Source: Ptiloglossa arizonensis | Taxonomy: Eukaryota > Arthropoda > Insecta > Hymenoptera > Colletidae | NCBI RefSeq assembly: GCF_051014685.1 | Contig: NW_027478722.1 | Coordinates: forward strand, 434,001-498,000 | Reading direction: 5' to 3' | DNA: 64,000 nt | Shown: in pieces, positions 23,501 to 37,100 of the stretch | Layout: each line of letters starts with the position of its first letter | Numbering within the stretch: position 1 is the first letter of the stretch | The notes under the pieces: model-generated | The model's database searches: none | Told to the model about the DNA's origin: nothing | The model's input: the letters and a program-made list of their open reading frames with translations, nothing else | Translations under genes and position numbers: made by a program

Positions 23501-26199
23501 GAACGGATCGACCTAACTCAAAAATTCCTGTTGCGTCTGAAAGTAGAAACTCGCCCGATTACAGCGGTAGGTGTATTTTTACCCTAGGCCATTCTGGTTA
23601 AGCGTTTGGAGCAGCAGAATTGCGAAAAATTTTTTGCCTTCTGAACCATTTCTTGGGTTCAAACTCCCATATCTCGCGAACGGATTGACCTAACCCAAAA
23701 ATTCCAATTGCATCTGAAAGTAGAAACTCGCCCGATTACAACGGTATGTGTATTTTTTCCCTAGGCCATTCTGGTTAAGCGTGTGGAGCAGCAGAATTGC
23801 GAAAAATTTTTTGCCTTCTCAACCATTTCTTGGCTTCAAACTCCCATATCTCGCGAACGGATTGACCTAACCCAAAAATTCCTGTTGCATCTGAAAGTAG
23901 AAACTCGCCCGATTACAGCGGTAGGTGTATTTTTACCCTAGGCCATTCTGGTTAAGCGTTTGGAGCAGCAGAATTGCGAAAAATTTTTTGCCTTCTGAAC
24001 CATTTCTTGGGTTCAAACTCCCATATCTCGCGAACGGATTGCCCTAACCCAAAAATTCCAATTGCATCTGAAAGTAGAAACTCGCCCGATTACAACGGTA
24101 TGTGTATTTTGTTCCTAGGCCATTCTGGTTAAGCGTTTGGAGCAGCAGAAGTGCGAAAAATTTGTTGTCTTCTCAACCATTTCTTAGCTTCAAACTCCCA
24201 TATCTCGCGAACGGATTGCCCTAACCCAAAAATTCCTGTTGCATCTGAAAGTAGAAACTCGCCCGATTACAACGGTATGTGTATTTTTTCCCTAGGCCAT
24301 TCTGGTTAAGCGTTTGGAGCAGCAGAAGTGCGAAAAATTTGTTGTCTTCTCAACCATTTCTTAGCTTCAAACTCCCATATCTCGCGAACGGATTGACCTA
24401 ACCCAAAAATTCCTGTTGCATCTGAAAGTAGAAACTCGCCCGATTACAACGGTATGTGCATTTTTTCCCTAGGCCATTCTGGTTAAACGTTTGGAGCAGC
24501 AGAATTGCGAAAAATTTTTTGCCTTCTCAACCGTTCCTTGGCTTCAAACTCCCATATCTCGCGAACGGATTGACCTAACTCAAAAATTCCTGTTGCGTCT
24601 GAAAGTAGAAACTCGCCCGATTACAGCGGTAGGTGTATTTTTACCCTAGGCCATTCTGGTTAAGCGTTTGGAGCAGCAGAATTGCGAAAAATTTTTTGCC
24701 TTCTCAACCATTTCTTGGCTTCAAACTCCCATATCTCGCGAACGGATTGACCTAACCCAAAAATTCCTGTAGCGTCTGAAATTAGAAACTCGCCCGATTA
24801 CAACGGTATGTGTATTTTTTCCCTAGGCCATTCTGGTTAAGCGTTTGGAGCAGCAGAATTGCGAAAAATTTTTTTCCTTCTGAACCATTTCTTGGCTTCA
24901 AACTCCCATATCTCGCGAACGGATTGACCTAACCCAAAAATTCCAATTGCATCTGAAAGTAGAAACTCGCCCGATTACAACGGTATGTGTATTTTTTCCC
25001 TAGGCCATTCTGGTTAAGCGTTTGGAGCAGCAGAAGTGCGAAAAATTTGTTGTCTTCTCAAACATTTCTTAGATTCAAACTCCCATATCTCGCGAACGGA
25101 TTCACCCAACCCAAACATTCCTGTTGCATCTGAAAGTAGAAACTCGCCCGATTACAACGGTATGTGTATTTTTTCCCTAGGCCATTCTTGTTAAGCGTTT
25201 GGAGCAGCAGAATTGCGAAAAATTTTTTGCCTTCTCAACCATTTCTTGGCTTCAAACTCCCATATCTCGCGAACGGATTGACCTAACCCAAAAATTCCTG
25301 TAGCGTCTGAAATTAGAAACTCGCCCGATTACAACGGTATGTGTATTTTTTCCCTAGGCCATTCTGGTTAAGCGTTTGGAGCAGCAGAATTGCGAAAAAT
25401 TTTTTGCCTTCTGAACCATTTCTTGGCTTCAAACTCCCATATCTCGCGAACGGATTGACCTAACCCAAAAATTCCAATTGCATCTGAAAGTAGAAACTCG
25501 CCCGATTACAACGGTATGTGTATTTTTTCCCTAGGCCATTCTGGTTAAGCGTTTGGAGCAGCAGAAGTGCGAAAAATTTGTTGTCTTCTCAAACATTTCT
25601 TAGCTTCAAACTCCCATATCTCGCGAACGGATTCACCTAACCCACACATTCCTGTTACATCTGAAAGTAGAAACTCGCCCGATTACAACGGTATGTGAAT
25701 TTTTTCCCTAGGCCATTCTTGTTAAGCGTTTGGAGCAGCAGAATTGCGAAAAATTTTTTGCCTTCTCAACCATTTCATGGCTTCAAACTCCCATATCTCG
25801 CGAACGGATCGACCTAACTCAAAAATTCCTGTTGCGTCTGAAAGTAGAAACTCGCCCGATTACAGCGGTAGGTGTATTTTTACCCTAGGCCATTCTGGTT
25901 AAGCGTTTGGAGCAGCAGAATTGCGAAAAATTTTTTGCCTTCTGAACCATTTCTTGGGTTCAAACTCCCATATCTCGCGAACGGATTGACCTAACCCAAA
26001 AATTCCAATTGCATCTGAAAGTAGAAACTCGCCCGATTACAACGGTATGTGTATTTTTTCCCTAGGCCATTCTGGTTAAGCGTGTGGAGCAGCAGAAGTG
26101 CGAAAAATTTGTTGTCTTCTCAAACATTTCTTAGCTTCAAACTCCCATATCTCGCGAACGGATTCACCTAACCCAAACATTCCTGTTGCATCTGAAAGT
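17527..26199 (+). repeat. Reshuffled HOR domain built from J-S types
   Basis: 49 monomers. Types A-I are absent apart from hybrid ends; the units are segments of J K L M N O T P Q R S joined in varied orders. Examples are J, K/I, J/L, N, O, T, P, Q, R, S (17527-19296); O T P Q R S (19297-20358); J K L M/S (20359-21066); and J K L M N O T P Q R S Q (24076-26199). A hybrid with 5' TATGTGTA followed by TTTTGTTCC (Q-type start, J-type continuation) recurs at 17527, 20359, 21067, 22660 and 24076. Together with S monomers carrying TTGGGTTC, this suggests one S-to-J fusion that was then amplified. Confidence 0.8.
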
Positions 26200-29100
26200 A
26201 GAAACTCGCCCGATTACAACGGTATGTGTATTTTTTCCCTAGGCCATTCTGGTTAAGCGTTTGGAGCAGCAGAATTGCGAAAAATTTTTTGCCTTCTCAA
26301 CCATTTCTTGGCTTCAAACTCCCATATCTCGCGAACGGATTGACCTAACCCAAAAATTCCTGTAGCGTCTGAAATTAGAAACTCGCCCGATTACAACGGT
26401 ATGTGTATTTTTTCCCTAGGCCATTCTGATTAAGCGTTTGGAGCAGCAGAATTGCGAAAAATTTTTTGCCTTCTCAACCATTTCTTGGCTTCAAACTCCC
26501 ATATCTCGCGAACGGTTTGACCTAACCCAAAAATTCCTGTTGCTTCTGAAAGTCGAAACTCGCCCGATTACAACGGTATGTGTATTTTTTCCCTAGGCCA
26601 TTCTGGTTAAGCGTTTGGAGCAGCAGAAGTGCGAAAAAGTTGTTGTCTTCTCAACCATTTCTTAGCTTCAAACTCCCATATCTCGCGAACGGATTGACCT
26701 AAACCAAAAATTCCTGTTGCATCTGAAAGTAGAAACTCGCCCGATTACAGCGGTATGTGTATTTTTTCCCTAAGCCATTCTGGTTAAGCGTTTGGAGCAG
26801 CGGAATTGCGAAAAATTTTTCGCCTTCTCAACCATTTCTTGGCTTCAAACTCCCATATCTCGCGAACGGATTGACCTAATCCAAAAATTCCTTTAGCATC
26901 TGAAAGTAGAAACTCGCCCGATTACAACGGTATGTGTATTTTTTCCCTAGGCCATTCTTGTTAAGCGTTTGGAGCAGCAGAATTGCGAAAAATTTTTTGC
27001 CTTCTCAACCATTTCTTGGCTTCAAACTCCCATATCTCGCGAACGGATTGACATAACCCAAAAATTCCTATTGCTTCTGAAAGTCGAAGCTCGCCCGATT
27101 ACAACGGTATGTGTATTTTTTCCCTAGGTCACTCTTGTTAAGCGTTTGGAGCAGCAGAACTGCGAAAAATTTTTCGCCTTCTCAACCATTTCTTGGCTTC
27201 AAACTCCCATATCTCGCGAACGGATTGACCTAACCCAAAAATTCCTGTAGCGTCTGAAAGTAGAAACTCGCCCGATTACAACGGTATGTTTATTTTTTCC
27301 CTAGGCCATTCTTGTTAAGCGTTTGGAGCAGCAGAATTGCGAAAAATTTTTTGCCTCCTCAACCATTTCTTGGCTTCAAACTCCCATATCTCGCGAACGG
27401 ATTGACCTAATCCAAAAATTCCTGTTGCATCTGAAAGTAGAAACTCGCCCGATTACAACGATATGTGTATTTTTTCCCTAGGCCATTCTGGTTAAGCGTT
27501 TGGAGCAGCAGAAATGCGAAAAATTTGTTGTTCTCAACCATTTCTTAGCTTCAAACTCCCATATCTCGCGAACGGATTGACCTAACCCAAAAATTCCTGT
27601 TGCCCCTGAAAGTAGAAACTCGCCCGATTACAACGGTGTGTGTATTTTGTTCCTAGGCCATTCTGGTTAAGCGTTTGGAGCAGCAGAAGTGCGAAAAATT
27701 TGTTGTCTTCTCAACCATTTCTTAGCTTCAAACTCCCATATCTCGCGAACGGATTGCCCTAACCCAAAAATTCCTGTTGCATCTGAAAGTAGAAACTCGC
27801 CCGATTACAGCGGTAGGTGTATTTTTACCCTAGGCCATTCTGGTTAAGCGTTTGGAGCAGCAGAATTGCGAAAAATTTTTTGCCTTCTCAACCATTTCTT
27901 GGCTTCAAACTCCCATATCTCGCGAACGGATTGACCTAACCCAAAAATTCCTGTAGCGTCTGAAATTAGAAACTCGCCCGATTACAACGGTATGTGTATT
28001 TTTTCCCTAGGCCATTCTGGTTAAGCGTTTGGAGCAGCAGAATTGCGAAAAATTTTTTTCCTTCTGAACCATTTCTTGGCTTCAAACTCCCATATCTCGC
28101 GAACGGATTGACCTAACCCAAAAATTCCAATTGCATCTGAAAGTAGAAACTCGCCCGATTACAACGGTATGTGTATTTTTTCCCTAGGCCATTCTGGTTA
28201 AGCGTTTGGTGCAGCAGAAGTGCGAAAAAGTTGTTGTCTTCTCAACCATTTCTTAGCTTCAAACTCCCATATCTCGCGAACGGATTGACCTAAACCAAAA
28301 ATTCCTGTTGCATCTGAAAGTAGAAACTCGCCCGATTACAGCGGTATGTGTATTTTTTCCCTAAGCCATTCTGGTTAAGCGTTTGGAGCAGCAGAATTGC
28401 GAAAAATTTTTTGGCCTCTCAACCATTTCTTGGCTTCAAACTCCCATATCTCGCGAACGGATTGACCTAATCCAAAAATTCCTGTTGCATCTGAAAGTAG
28501 AAACTCGCCCGATTACAACGATATGTGTATTTTTTCCCTAGGCCATTCTGGTTAAGCGTTTGGAGCAGCAGAAATGCGAAAAATTTGTTGTCTTCTCAAC
28601 CATTTCTTAGCTTCAAACTCCCATATCTCGCGAACGGATTGACCTAACCCAAAAATTCCTGTTGCCCCTGAAAGTAGAAACTCGCCCGATTACAACGGTG
28701 TGTGTATTTTGTTCCTAGGCCATTCTGGTTAAGCGTTTGGAGCAGCAGAAGTGCGAAAAATTTGTTGTCTTCTCAACCATTTCTTAGCTTCAAACTCCCA
28801 TATCTCGCGAACGGATTGCCCTAACCCAAAAATTCCTGTTGCATCTGAAAGTAGAAACTCGCCCGATTACAGCGGTAGGTGTATTTTTACCCTAGGCCAT
28901 TCTGGTTAAGCGTTTGGAGCAGCAGAATTGCGAAAAATTTTTTGCCTTCTCAACCATTTCTTGGCTTCAAACTCCCATATCTCGCGAACGGATTGACCTA
29001 ACCCAAAAATTCCAATTGCATCTGAAAGTAGAAACTCGCCCGATTACAACGGTATGTGTATTTTTTCCCTAGGCCATTCTTGTTAAGCGTTTGGAGCAGC

Positions 29101-31153
29101 AGAATTGCGAAAAATTTTTTACCTTCTCAACCATTTCTTGGCTTCAAACTCCCATATCTCGCGAACGGATTGACCTAACCCAAAAATTCCAATTGCATCT
29201 GAAAGTAGAAACTCGCCCGATTACAACGGTATGTGTATTTTTTCCCTAGGCCATTCTGGTTAAGCGTTTGGAGCAGCAGAAGTGCGAAAAAGTTGTTGTC
29301 TTCTCAACCATTTCTTAGCTTCAAACTCCCATATCTCGCGAACGGATTGACCTAAACCAAAAATTCCTGTTGCATCTGAAAGTAGAAACTCGCCCGATTA
29401 CAGCGGTATGTGTATTTTTTCCCTAAGCCATTCTGGTTAAGCGTTTGGAGCAGCAGAATTGCGAAAAATTTTTTGGCCTCTCAACCATTTCTTGGCTTCA
29501 AACTCCCATATCTCGCGAACGGATTGACCTAACTCAAAATATCCTGTTGCGTCTGAAAGTAGAAACTCGCCCGATTACAGCGGTATGTGTATTTTTACCC
29601 TAGGCCATTCTTGTTAAGCGTTTGGAGCAGCGGAATTGCGAAAAATTTTTCGCCTTCTCAACCATTTCTTGGCTTCAAACTCCCATATCTCGCGAACGGA
29701 TTGACCTAATCCAAAAATTCCTTTAGCGTCTGAAAGTAGAAACTCGCCCGATTACAACGGTATGTGTATTTTTTCCCTAGGCCATTCTTGTTAAGCGTTT
29801 GGAGCAGCAGAATTGCGAAAAATTTTTTGCCTTCTCAACCATTTCTTGGCTTCAAACTCCCATATCTCGCGAACGGATTGACATAACCCAAAAATTCCTA
29901 TTGCTTCTGAAAGTCGAAGCTCGCCCGATTACAACGGTATGTGTACTTTTTCCCTAGGTCACTCTTGTTAAGCGTTTGGAGCAGCAGAACTGCGAAAAAT
30001 TTTTCGCCTTCTCAACCATTTCTTGGCTTCAAACTCCCATATCTCGCGAACGGATTGACCTAACCCAAAAATTCCTGTAGCGTCTGAAAGTAGAAACTCG
30101 CCCGATTACAACGGTATGTGTATTTTTTCCCTAGGCCATTCTTGTTAAGCGTTTGGAGCAGCAGAATTGCGAAAAATTTTTTGCCTCCTCAACCATTTCT
30201 TGGCTTCAAACTCCCATATCTCGCGAACGGATTGACCTAATCCAAAAATTCCTGTTGCATCTGAAAGTAGAAACTCGCCCGATTACAACGATATGTGTAT
30301 TTTTTCCCTAGGCCATTCTGGTTAAGCGTTTGGAGCAGCAGAAATGCGAAAAATTTGTTGTCTTCTCAACCATTTCTTAGCTTCAAACTCCCATATCTCG
30401 CGAACGGATTGACCTAACCCAAAAATTCCTGTTGCCCCTGAAAGTAGAAACTCGCCCGATTACAACGGTGTGTGTATTTTGTTCCTAGGCCATTCTGGTT
30501 AAGCGTTTGGAGCAGCAGAAGTGCGAAAAATTTGTTGTCTTCTCAACCATTTCTTAGCTTCAAACTCCCATATCTCGCGAACGGATTGCCCTAACCCAAA
30601 AATTCCTGTTGCATCTGAAAGTAGAAACTCGCCCGATTACAGCGGTAGGTGTATTTTTACCCTAGGCCATTCTGGTTAAGCGTTTGGAGCAGCAGAATTG
30701 CGAAAAATTTTTTGCCTTCTCAACCATTTCTTGGCTTCAAACTCCCATATCTCGCGAACGGATTGACCTAACCCAAAAATTCCTGTAGCGTCTGAAATTA
30801 GAAACTCGCCCGATTACAACGGTATGTGTATTTTTTCCCTAGGCCATTCTGGTTAAGCGTTTGGAGCAGCAGAATTGCGAAAAATTTTTTTCCTTCTGAA
30901 CCATTTCTTGGCTTCAAACTCCCATATCTCGCGAACGGATTGACCTAACCCAAAAATTCCAATTGCATCTGAAAGTAGAAACTCGCCCGATTGCAACGGT
31001 ATGTGTATTTTTTCCCTAGGCCATTCTGGTTAAGCGTTTGGAGCAGCAGAAGTGCGAAAAATTTGTTGTCTTCTCAAACATTTCTTAGATTCAAACTCCC
31101 ATATCTCGCGAACGGATTCACCTAACCCAAACATTCCTGTTGCATCTGAAAGT
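26200..31153 (+). repeat. Shortened A-J HOR domain
   Basis: 28 monomers. Order: A B C D/E F G H I J M N (26200-28144), C D/H I J M/P plus a T/P-like monomer (28145-29206), C D E F G H I J M N O (29207-31153). J is followed directly by M in all three runs, so K and L are missing from the whole domain, consistent with one deletion copied three times. Shared private variants support this: CCCTAAGCC in the D monomers (26731, 28322, 29384) and GAACTGCG in the G monomers (27085, 29915). The only 2-bp deletion seen in the window is in the I monomer at 27439. Confidence 0.8.
27525..27536 (+). other. 2-bp deletion that shifts the monomer register
   Basis: The usual TTTGTTGTCTTCTCAACC reads TTTGTTGTTCTCAACC here, two bases short. 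Monomer starts upstream fall at 4 plus multiples of 177; from 27614 on they fall two bases earlier. It is one of only two length changes I detect in 361 monomers. Confidence 0.9.
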
Positions 31154-34100
31154 AGAAACTCGCCCGATTACAACGGTATGTGTATTTTTTCCCTAGGCCA
31201 TTCTGGTTAAGCGTTTGGAGCAGCAGAATTGCGAAAAATTTGTTGTCTTCTCAACCATTTCTTAGCTTCAAACTCCCATATCTCGCGAACGGATTGACCT
31301 AACCCAAAAATTCCTGTTGCATCTGAAAGTAGAAACTCGCCCGATTACAACGGTATGTGCATTTTTTCCCTAGGCCATTCTGGTTAAGCGTTTGGAGCAG
31401 CAGAATTGCGAAAAATTTTTTGCCTTCTCAACCGTTCCTTGGCTTCAAACTCCCATATTGCGCGAACGGATTGACCTAACCCAAAAATTCCTGTTGCATC
31501 TGAAAGTAGAAACTCGCCCGATTACAACGGTATGTGTATTTTTTCCCTGGGCCATTCTGGTTAAGCGTTTGGAGCAGCAGAAGTGCGAAAAATTTGTTGT
31601 CTTCTCAACCATTTCTTAGCTTCAAACTCCCATATCTCGCGAACGGATTGACCTAACCCAAAAATTCCTGTTGCATCTGAAAGTAGAAACTCGCCCGATT
31701 ACAACGGTATGTGCATTTTTTCCCTAGGCCATTCTGGTTAAGCGTTTGGAGCAGCAGAATTGCGAAAAATTTTTTGCCTTCTCAACCATTTCTTGGCTTC
31801 AAACTCCCATATCTCGCGAACGGATTGACCTAACCCAAAAATTCCTATTGCTTCTGAAAGTCGCAACTCGCCCGATTACAACGGTATGTGTATTTTTACC
31901 CTAGGCCATTCTGGTTAAGCGTTTGGAGCAGCAGAAGTGCGAAAAATTTGTTGTCTTCTCAACCATTTCTTAGCTTCAAACTCCCATATCTCGCGAACGG
32001 ATTGACCTAACTCAAAAATTCCAATTGCATCTGAAAGTAGAAACTCGCCCGATTACAACGGTATGTGTATTTTTTCCCTAGGCCATTCTGGTTAAGCGTT
32101 TGGAGCAGCAGAATTGCGAAAAATTTTTCGCCTTCTCAACCATTTCTTGGCTTCAAACTCCCATATCTCGCGAACGGATTGACCTAACCCAAAAATTCCT
32201 GTAGCGTCTGAAAGTAGAAACTCGCCCGATTACAACGGTATGTGTATTTTTTCCCTAGGCCATTCTTGTTAAGCGTTTGGAGCAGCAGAATTGCGAAAAA
32301 TTTTTTGCCTTCTCAACCATTTCTTGGCTTCAAACTCCCATATCTCGCGAACGGATTGACCTAACCCAAAAATTCCTGTAGCGTCTGAAAGTAGAAACTC
32401 GCCCGATTACAACGGTATGTGTATTTTTTCCCTAGGCCATTCTTGTTAAGCGTTTGGAGCAGCAGAATTGCGAAAAATTTTTTGCCTTCTGAACCATTTC
32501 TTGGCTTCAAACTCCCATATCTCGCGAACGGATTGACCTAACCCAAAAATTCCTATTGCTTCTGAAAGTCGAAACTCGCCCGATTACAACGGTATGTGTA
32601 TTTTTTCCCTAGGCCATTCTTGTTAAGCGGTTGGAGCAGCAGAATTGCGAAAAATTTCTAGCCTTCTCAACCATTTCTTGGCTTCAAACTCCCATATCTC
32701 GCGAACGGATTGACCTAACCCAAAAATTCCTGTAGCGTCTGAAAGTAGAAACTCGCCCGATTACAACGGTATGTGTATTTTTTCCCTGGGCCATTCTTGT
32801 TAAGCGTTTGGAGCAGCAGAATTGCGAAAAATTTTTTGCCTTCTCAACCATTTCTTGGCTTCAAACTCCCATATCTCGCGAACGGATTGACCTAACCCAA
32901 AAATTCCTATTGCTTCTGAAAGTCGAAACTCGCCCGATTACAACGGTATGTGTATTTTTACCCTAGGCCATTCTGGTTAAGCGTTTGGAGCAGCAGAAGT
33001 GCGAAAAATTTGTTGTCTTCTCAACCATTTCTTAGCTTCAAACTCCCATATCTCGCGAACGGATTGACCTAACCCAAAAATTCCAATTGCATCTGAAAGT
33101 AGAAACTCGCCCGATTACAACGGTATGTGTATTTTTTCCCTAGGCCATTCTGGTTAAGCGTTTGGAGCAGCAGAAATGCGAAAAATTTGTTGTCTTCTCA
33201 ACCATTTCTTAGCTTCAAACTCCCATATCTCGCGAACGGATTGACCTAACCCAAAAATTCCTGTTGCGTCTGAAAGTAGAAACTCGCCCGATTACAACGG
33301 TGTGTGTATTTTGTTCCTAGGCCATTCTGGTTAAGCGTTTGGAGCAGCAGAATTGCGAAAAATTTGTTGTCTTCTCAACCATTTCTTTGCTTCAAACTCC
33401 CATATCTCGCGAACGGATTGACCTAACCCAAAAATTCCTGTTGCATCTGAAAGTAGAAACTCGCCCGATTACAACGGTATGTGTATTTTTTCCCTAGGCC
33501 ATTCTGGTTAAGCGTTTGGAGCAGCAGAATTGCGAAAAATTTGTTGTCTTCTAAACCATTTCTTAGCTTCAAACTCCCATATCTCGCGAACGGATTGACC
33601 TAACCCAAAAATTCCTGTTGCATCTGAAAGTAGAAACTCGCCCGATTACAATGGTATGTGTATTTTTTCCCTAGGCCATTCTCGTTAAGCGTTTGGAGCA
33701 GCAGAATTGCGAAAAATTTTTTGCCTTCTGAACCATTTCTTGGCTTCAAACTCCCATATCTCGCGAACGGATTGACCTAACCCATAAATTCCAATTGCAT
33801 CTGAAAGTAGAAACTCGCCCGATTACAACGGTATGTGTATTTTTTCCCTAGGCCATTCTGGTTAAGCGTTAGGAGCAGCAGAAGTGCGAAAAATTTGTTG
33901 CCTTCTCAAACATTTCTTAGCTTCAAACTCCCATATCTCGCGAACGGATTGACCTAACTCAAAAATTCCTGTTGCGTCTGAAAGTAGAAACTCGCCCGAT
34001 TACAGCGGTATGTGTATTTTTGCCCTAGGCCATTCTGGTTAAGCGTTTGGAGCACCAGAAGTGCGAAAAATTTGTTGTCTTCTGAACCATTTCTTAGCTT

Positions 34101-37100
34101 CAAACTCCCATATCTCGCGAACGGATTGACCTAACCCAAAAATTCCTATTGCTTCTGAAAGTCGAAACTCGCCCGATTACAACGGTATGTGTATTTTTAC
34201 CCTAGGCCATTCTGGTTAAGCGTTTGGAGCAGCAGAAGTGCGAAAAATTTGTTGTCTTCTCAACCATTTCTTAGCTTCAAACTCCCATATCTCGCGAACG
34301 GATTGACCTAACCCAAAAATTCCAATTGCATCTGAAAGTAGAAACTCGCCCGATTACAACGGTATGTGTATTTTTTCCCTAGGCCATTCTGGTTAAGCGT
34401 TTGGAGCAGCAGAAATGCGAAAAATTTGTTGTCTTCTCAACCATTTCTTAGCTTCAAACTCCCATATCTCGCGAACGGATTGACCTAACCCAAAAATTCC
34501 TATTGCTTCTGAAAGTCGAAACTCGCCCGATTACAGCGGTATGTGTATTTTTTCCCTAGGCCATTCTGGTTAAGCGTTTGGAGCAGCAGAATTGCGAAAA
34601 ATTTTTTGCCTTCTCAACCATTTCTTGGCTTCAAACTCCCATATCTCGCGAAAGGATTGACCTAACCCAAAAATTCCTATTGCTTCTGAAAGTCGAAACT
34701 CGCCCGATTACAACGGTATGTGTATTTTTTCCCTAGGCCATTCTGGTTAAGCGTGTGGAGCAGCAGAAGTGCGAAAAAGTTGTTGTCTTCTCAACCATTT
34801 CTTAGCTTCAAACTCCCATATCACGCGAACGGATTGACCTAAACCAAAAATTCCTGTTGCATCTGAAAGTAGAAACTCGCCCGATTACAGCGGTATGTGT
34901 ATTTTTTCCCTAGGCCATTCTGGTTAAGCGTTTGGAGCAGCAGAATTGCGAAAAATTTTTTGCCTTCTCAACCATTTCTTGGCTTCAAACTCCCATATCT
35001 CGCGAACGGATTGACCTAACCCAAAAATTCCTATTGCATCTGAAAGTAGAAACTCGCCCGATTACAACGGTATGTGTATTTTTTCCCTAGGCCATTCTGG
35101 TTAAGCGTTTGGAGCAGCAGAATTGCGAAAAATTTGTTGCCTTCTCAACCATTCCTTGGCTTCAAACTCCCATATCTCGCGAACGGATTGACCTAACTCA
35201 AAAATTCCTGTTGCGTCTGAAAGTAGAAACTCGCCCGATTACAGCGGTATGTGTATTTTTACCCTAGGCCATTCTTGTTAAGCGTTTGGAGCAGCAGAAT
35301 TGCGAAAAATTTTTCGCCTTCTGAACCATTTCTTGGCTTCAAACTCCCATATCTCGCGAACGGATTGACCTAACCCAAAAATTCCTATTGCTTCTGAAAG
35401 TCGAAACTCGCCCGATTACAACGGTATGTGTATTTTTTCCCTAGGCCATTCTGGTTAAGCGTTTGGAGCAGCAGAAGTGCGAAAAATTTGTTGTCTTCTC
35501 AACCATTTCTTTGCTTCAAACTCCCATATCTCGCGAACGGATTGACCTAACCCAAAAATTCCTGTTGCATCTGAAAGTAGAAACTCGCCCGATTACAACG
35601 GTATGTGTATTTTTTCCCTAGGCCATTCTTGTTAAGCGTTTGGAGCAGCAGAAGTGCGAAAAATTTGTTGTCTTCTCAACCATTTCTTAGCTTCAAACTC
35701 CCATATCTCGCGAACGGATTGACCTAACCCAAAAATTCCTGTTGCATCTGAAAGTAGAAACTCGCCCGATTACAATGGTATGTGTATTTTTTCCCTAGGC
35801 CATTCTGGTTAAGCGTTTGGAGCAGCAGAATTGCGAAAAATTTTTTGCCTTCTCAACCGTTCCTTGGTTTCAAACTCCCATATCTCGCGAACGGATTGAC
35901 CTAACTCAAAAATTCCTGTTGCGTCTGAAAGTAGAAACTCGCCCGATTACAGCGGTAGGTGTATTTTTACCCTAGGCCATTCTGGTTAAGCGTTTGGAGC
36001 AGCAGAATTGCGAAAAATTTTTTGCCTTCTCAACCATTTCTTGGCTTCAAACTCCCATATCTCGCGAACGGATTGACCTAACCCAAAAATTCCTGTAGCG
36101 TCTGAAATTAGAAACTCGCCCGATTACAACGGTATGTGTGTTTTTTCCCTAGGCCATTCTGGTTAAGCGTTTGGAGCAGCAGAATTGCGAAAAATTTTTT
36201 GCCTTCTGAACCATTTCTTGGCTTCAAACTCCCATATCTCGCGAACGGATTGACCTAACCCATAAATTCCAATTGCATCTGAAAGTAGAAACTCGCCCGA
36301 TTACAACGGTATGTGTATTTTTTCCCTAGGCCATTCTGGTTAAGCGTTTGGAGCAGCAGAAGTGCGAAAAATTTGTTGTCTTCTCAAACATTTCTTAGCT
36401 TCAAACTCCCATATCTCGCGAACGGATTGACCTAACCCAAAAATTCCTGTTGCATCTGAAAGTAGAAACTCGCCCGGTTACAACGGTATGTGTATTTTTT
36501 CCCTAGGCCATTCTTGATAAGCGTTTGGAGCAGCAGAAATGCGAAAAATTTTTTGCCTTCTCAACCATTTCATGGCTTCAAACTCCCATATCTCGCGAAC
36601 GGATTGACCCAACCCAAAAATTCCTATTGCTTGTGAAAGTCGAAACTCGCCCGATTACAACGGTATGTGTATTTTTTCCCTATGCCATTCTGGTTAAGCG
36701 TTTGGAGCAGCAGAAGTGCGAAAAATTTGTTGTCTTCTCAACCATTTCTTAGCTTCAAACTCCCATATCTCGCGAACGGATTGACCTAAACCAAAAATTC
36801 CTGTTGCATCTGAAAGTAGAAACTCGCCCGATTACAGCGGTATGTGTATTTTTTCCTTAGGCCATTCTGGTTAAGCGTTTGATACAGCAGAATTGCGAAA
36901 AATTTTTTGCCTTCTCAACCATTTCTTGGATTCAAACTCCCATATCTCGCGAACGGATTGACCTAACCCAAAAATTCCTATTGCATCTGAAAGTAGAAAC
37001 TCGCCCGATTACCACGGTATGTGTATTTTTTCCCTAGGCCATTCTGGTTAAGCGTTTGGAGCAGCAGAATTGCGAAAAATTTGTTGTCTTCTCAACCATT

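Noticed and set aside
31392..31619. 75-codon open frame on the plus strand
   Set aside because: Same frame of the same satellite, TTG start, opened by CCTGGG in place of CCTAGG and ended by the TAG of TTCTTAGC. Treated as chance.
36525..36752. 75-codon open frame on the plus strand
   Set aside because: Same frame again, TTG start, opened by CCTATG. Treated as chance.
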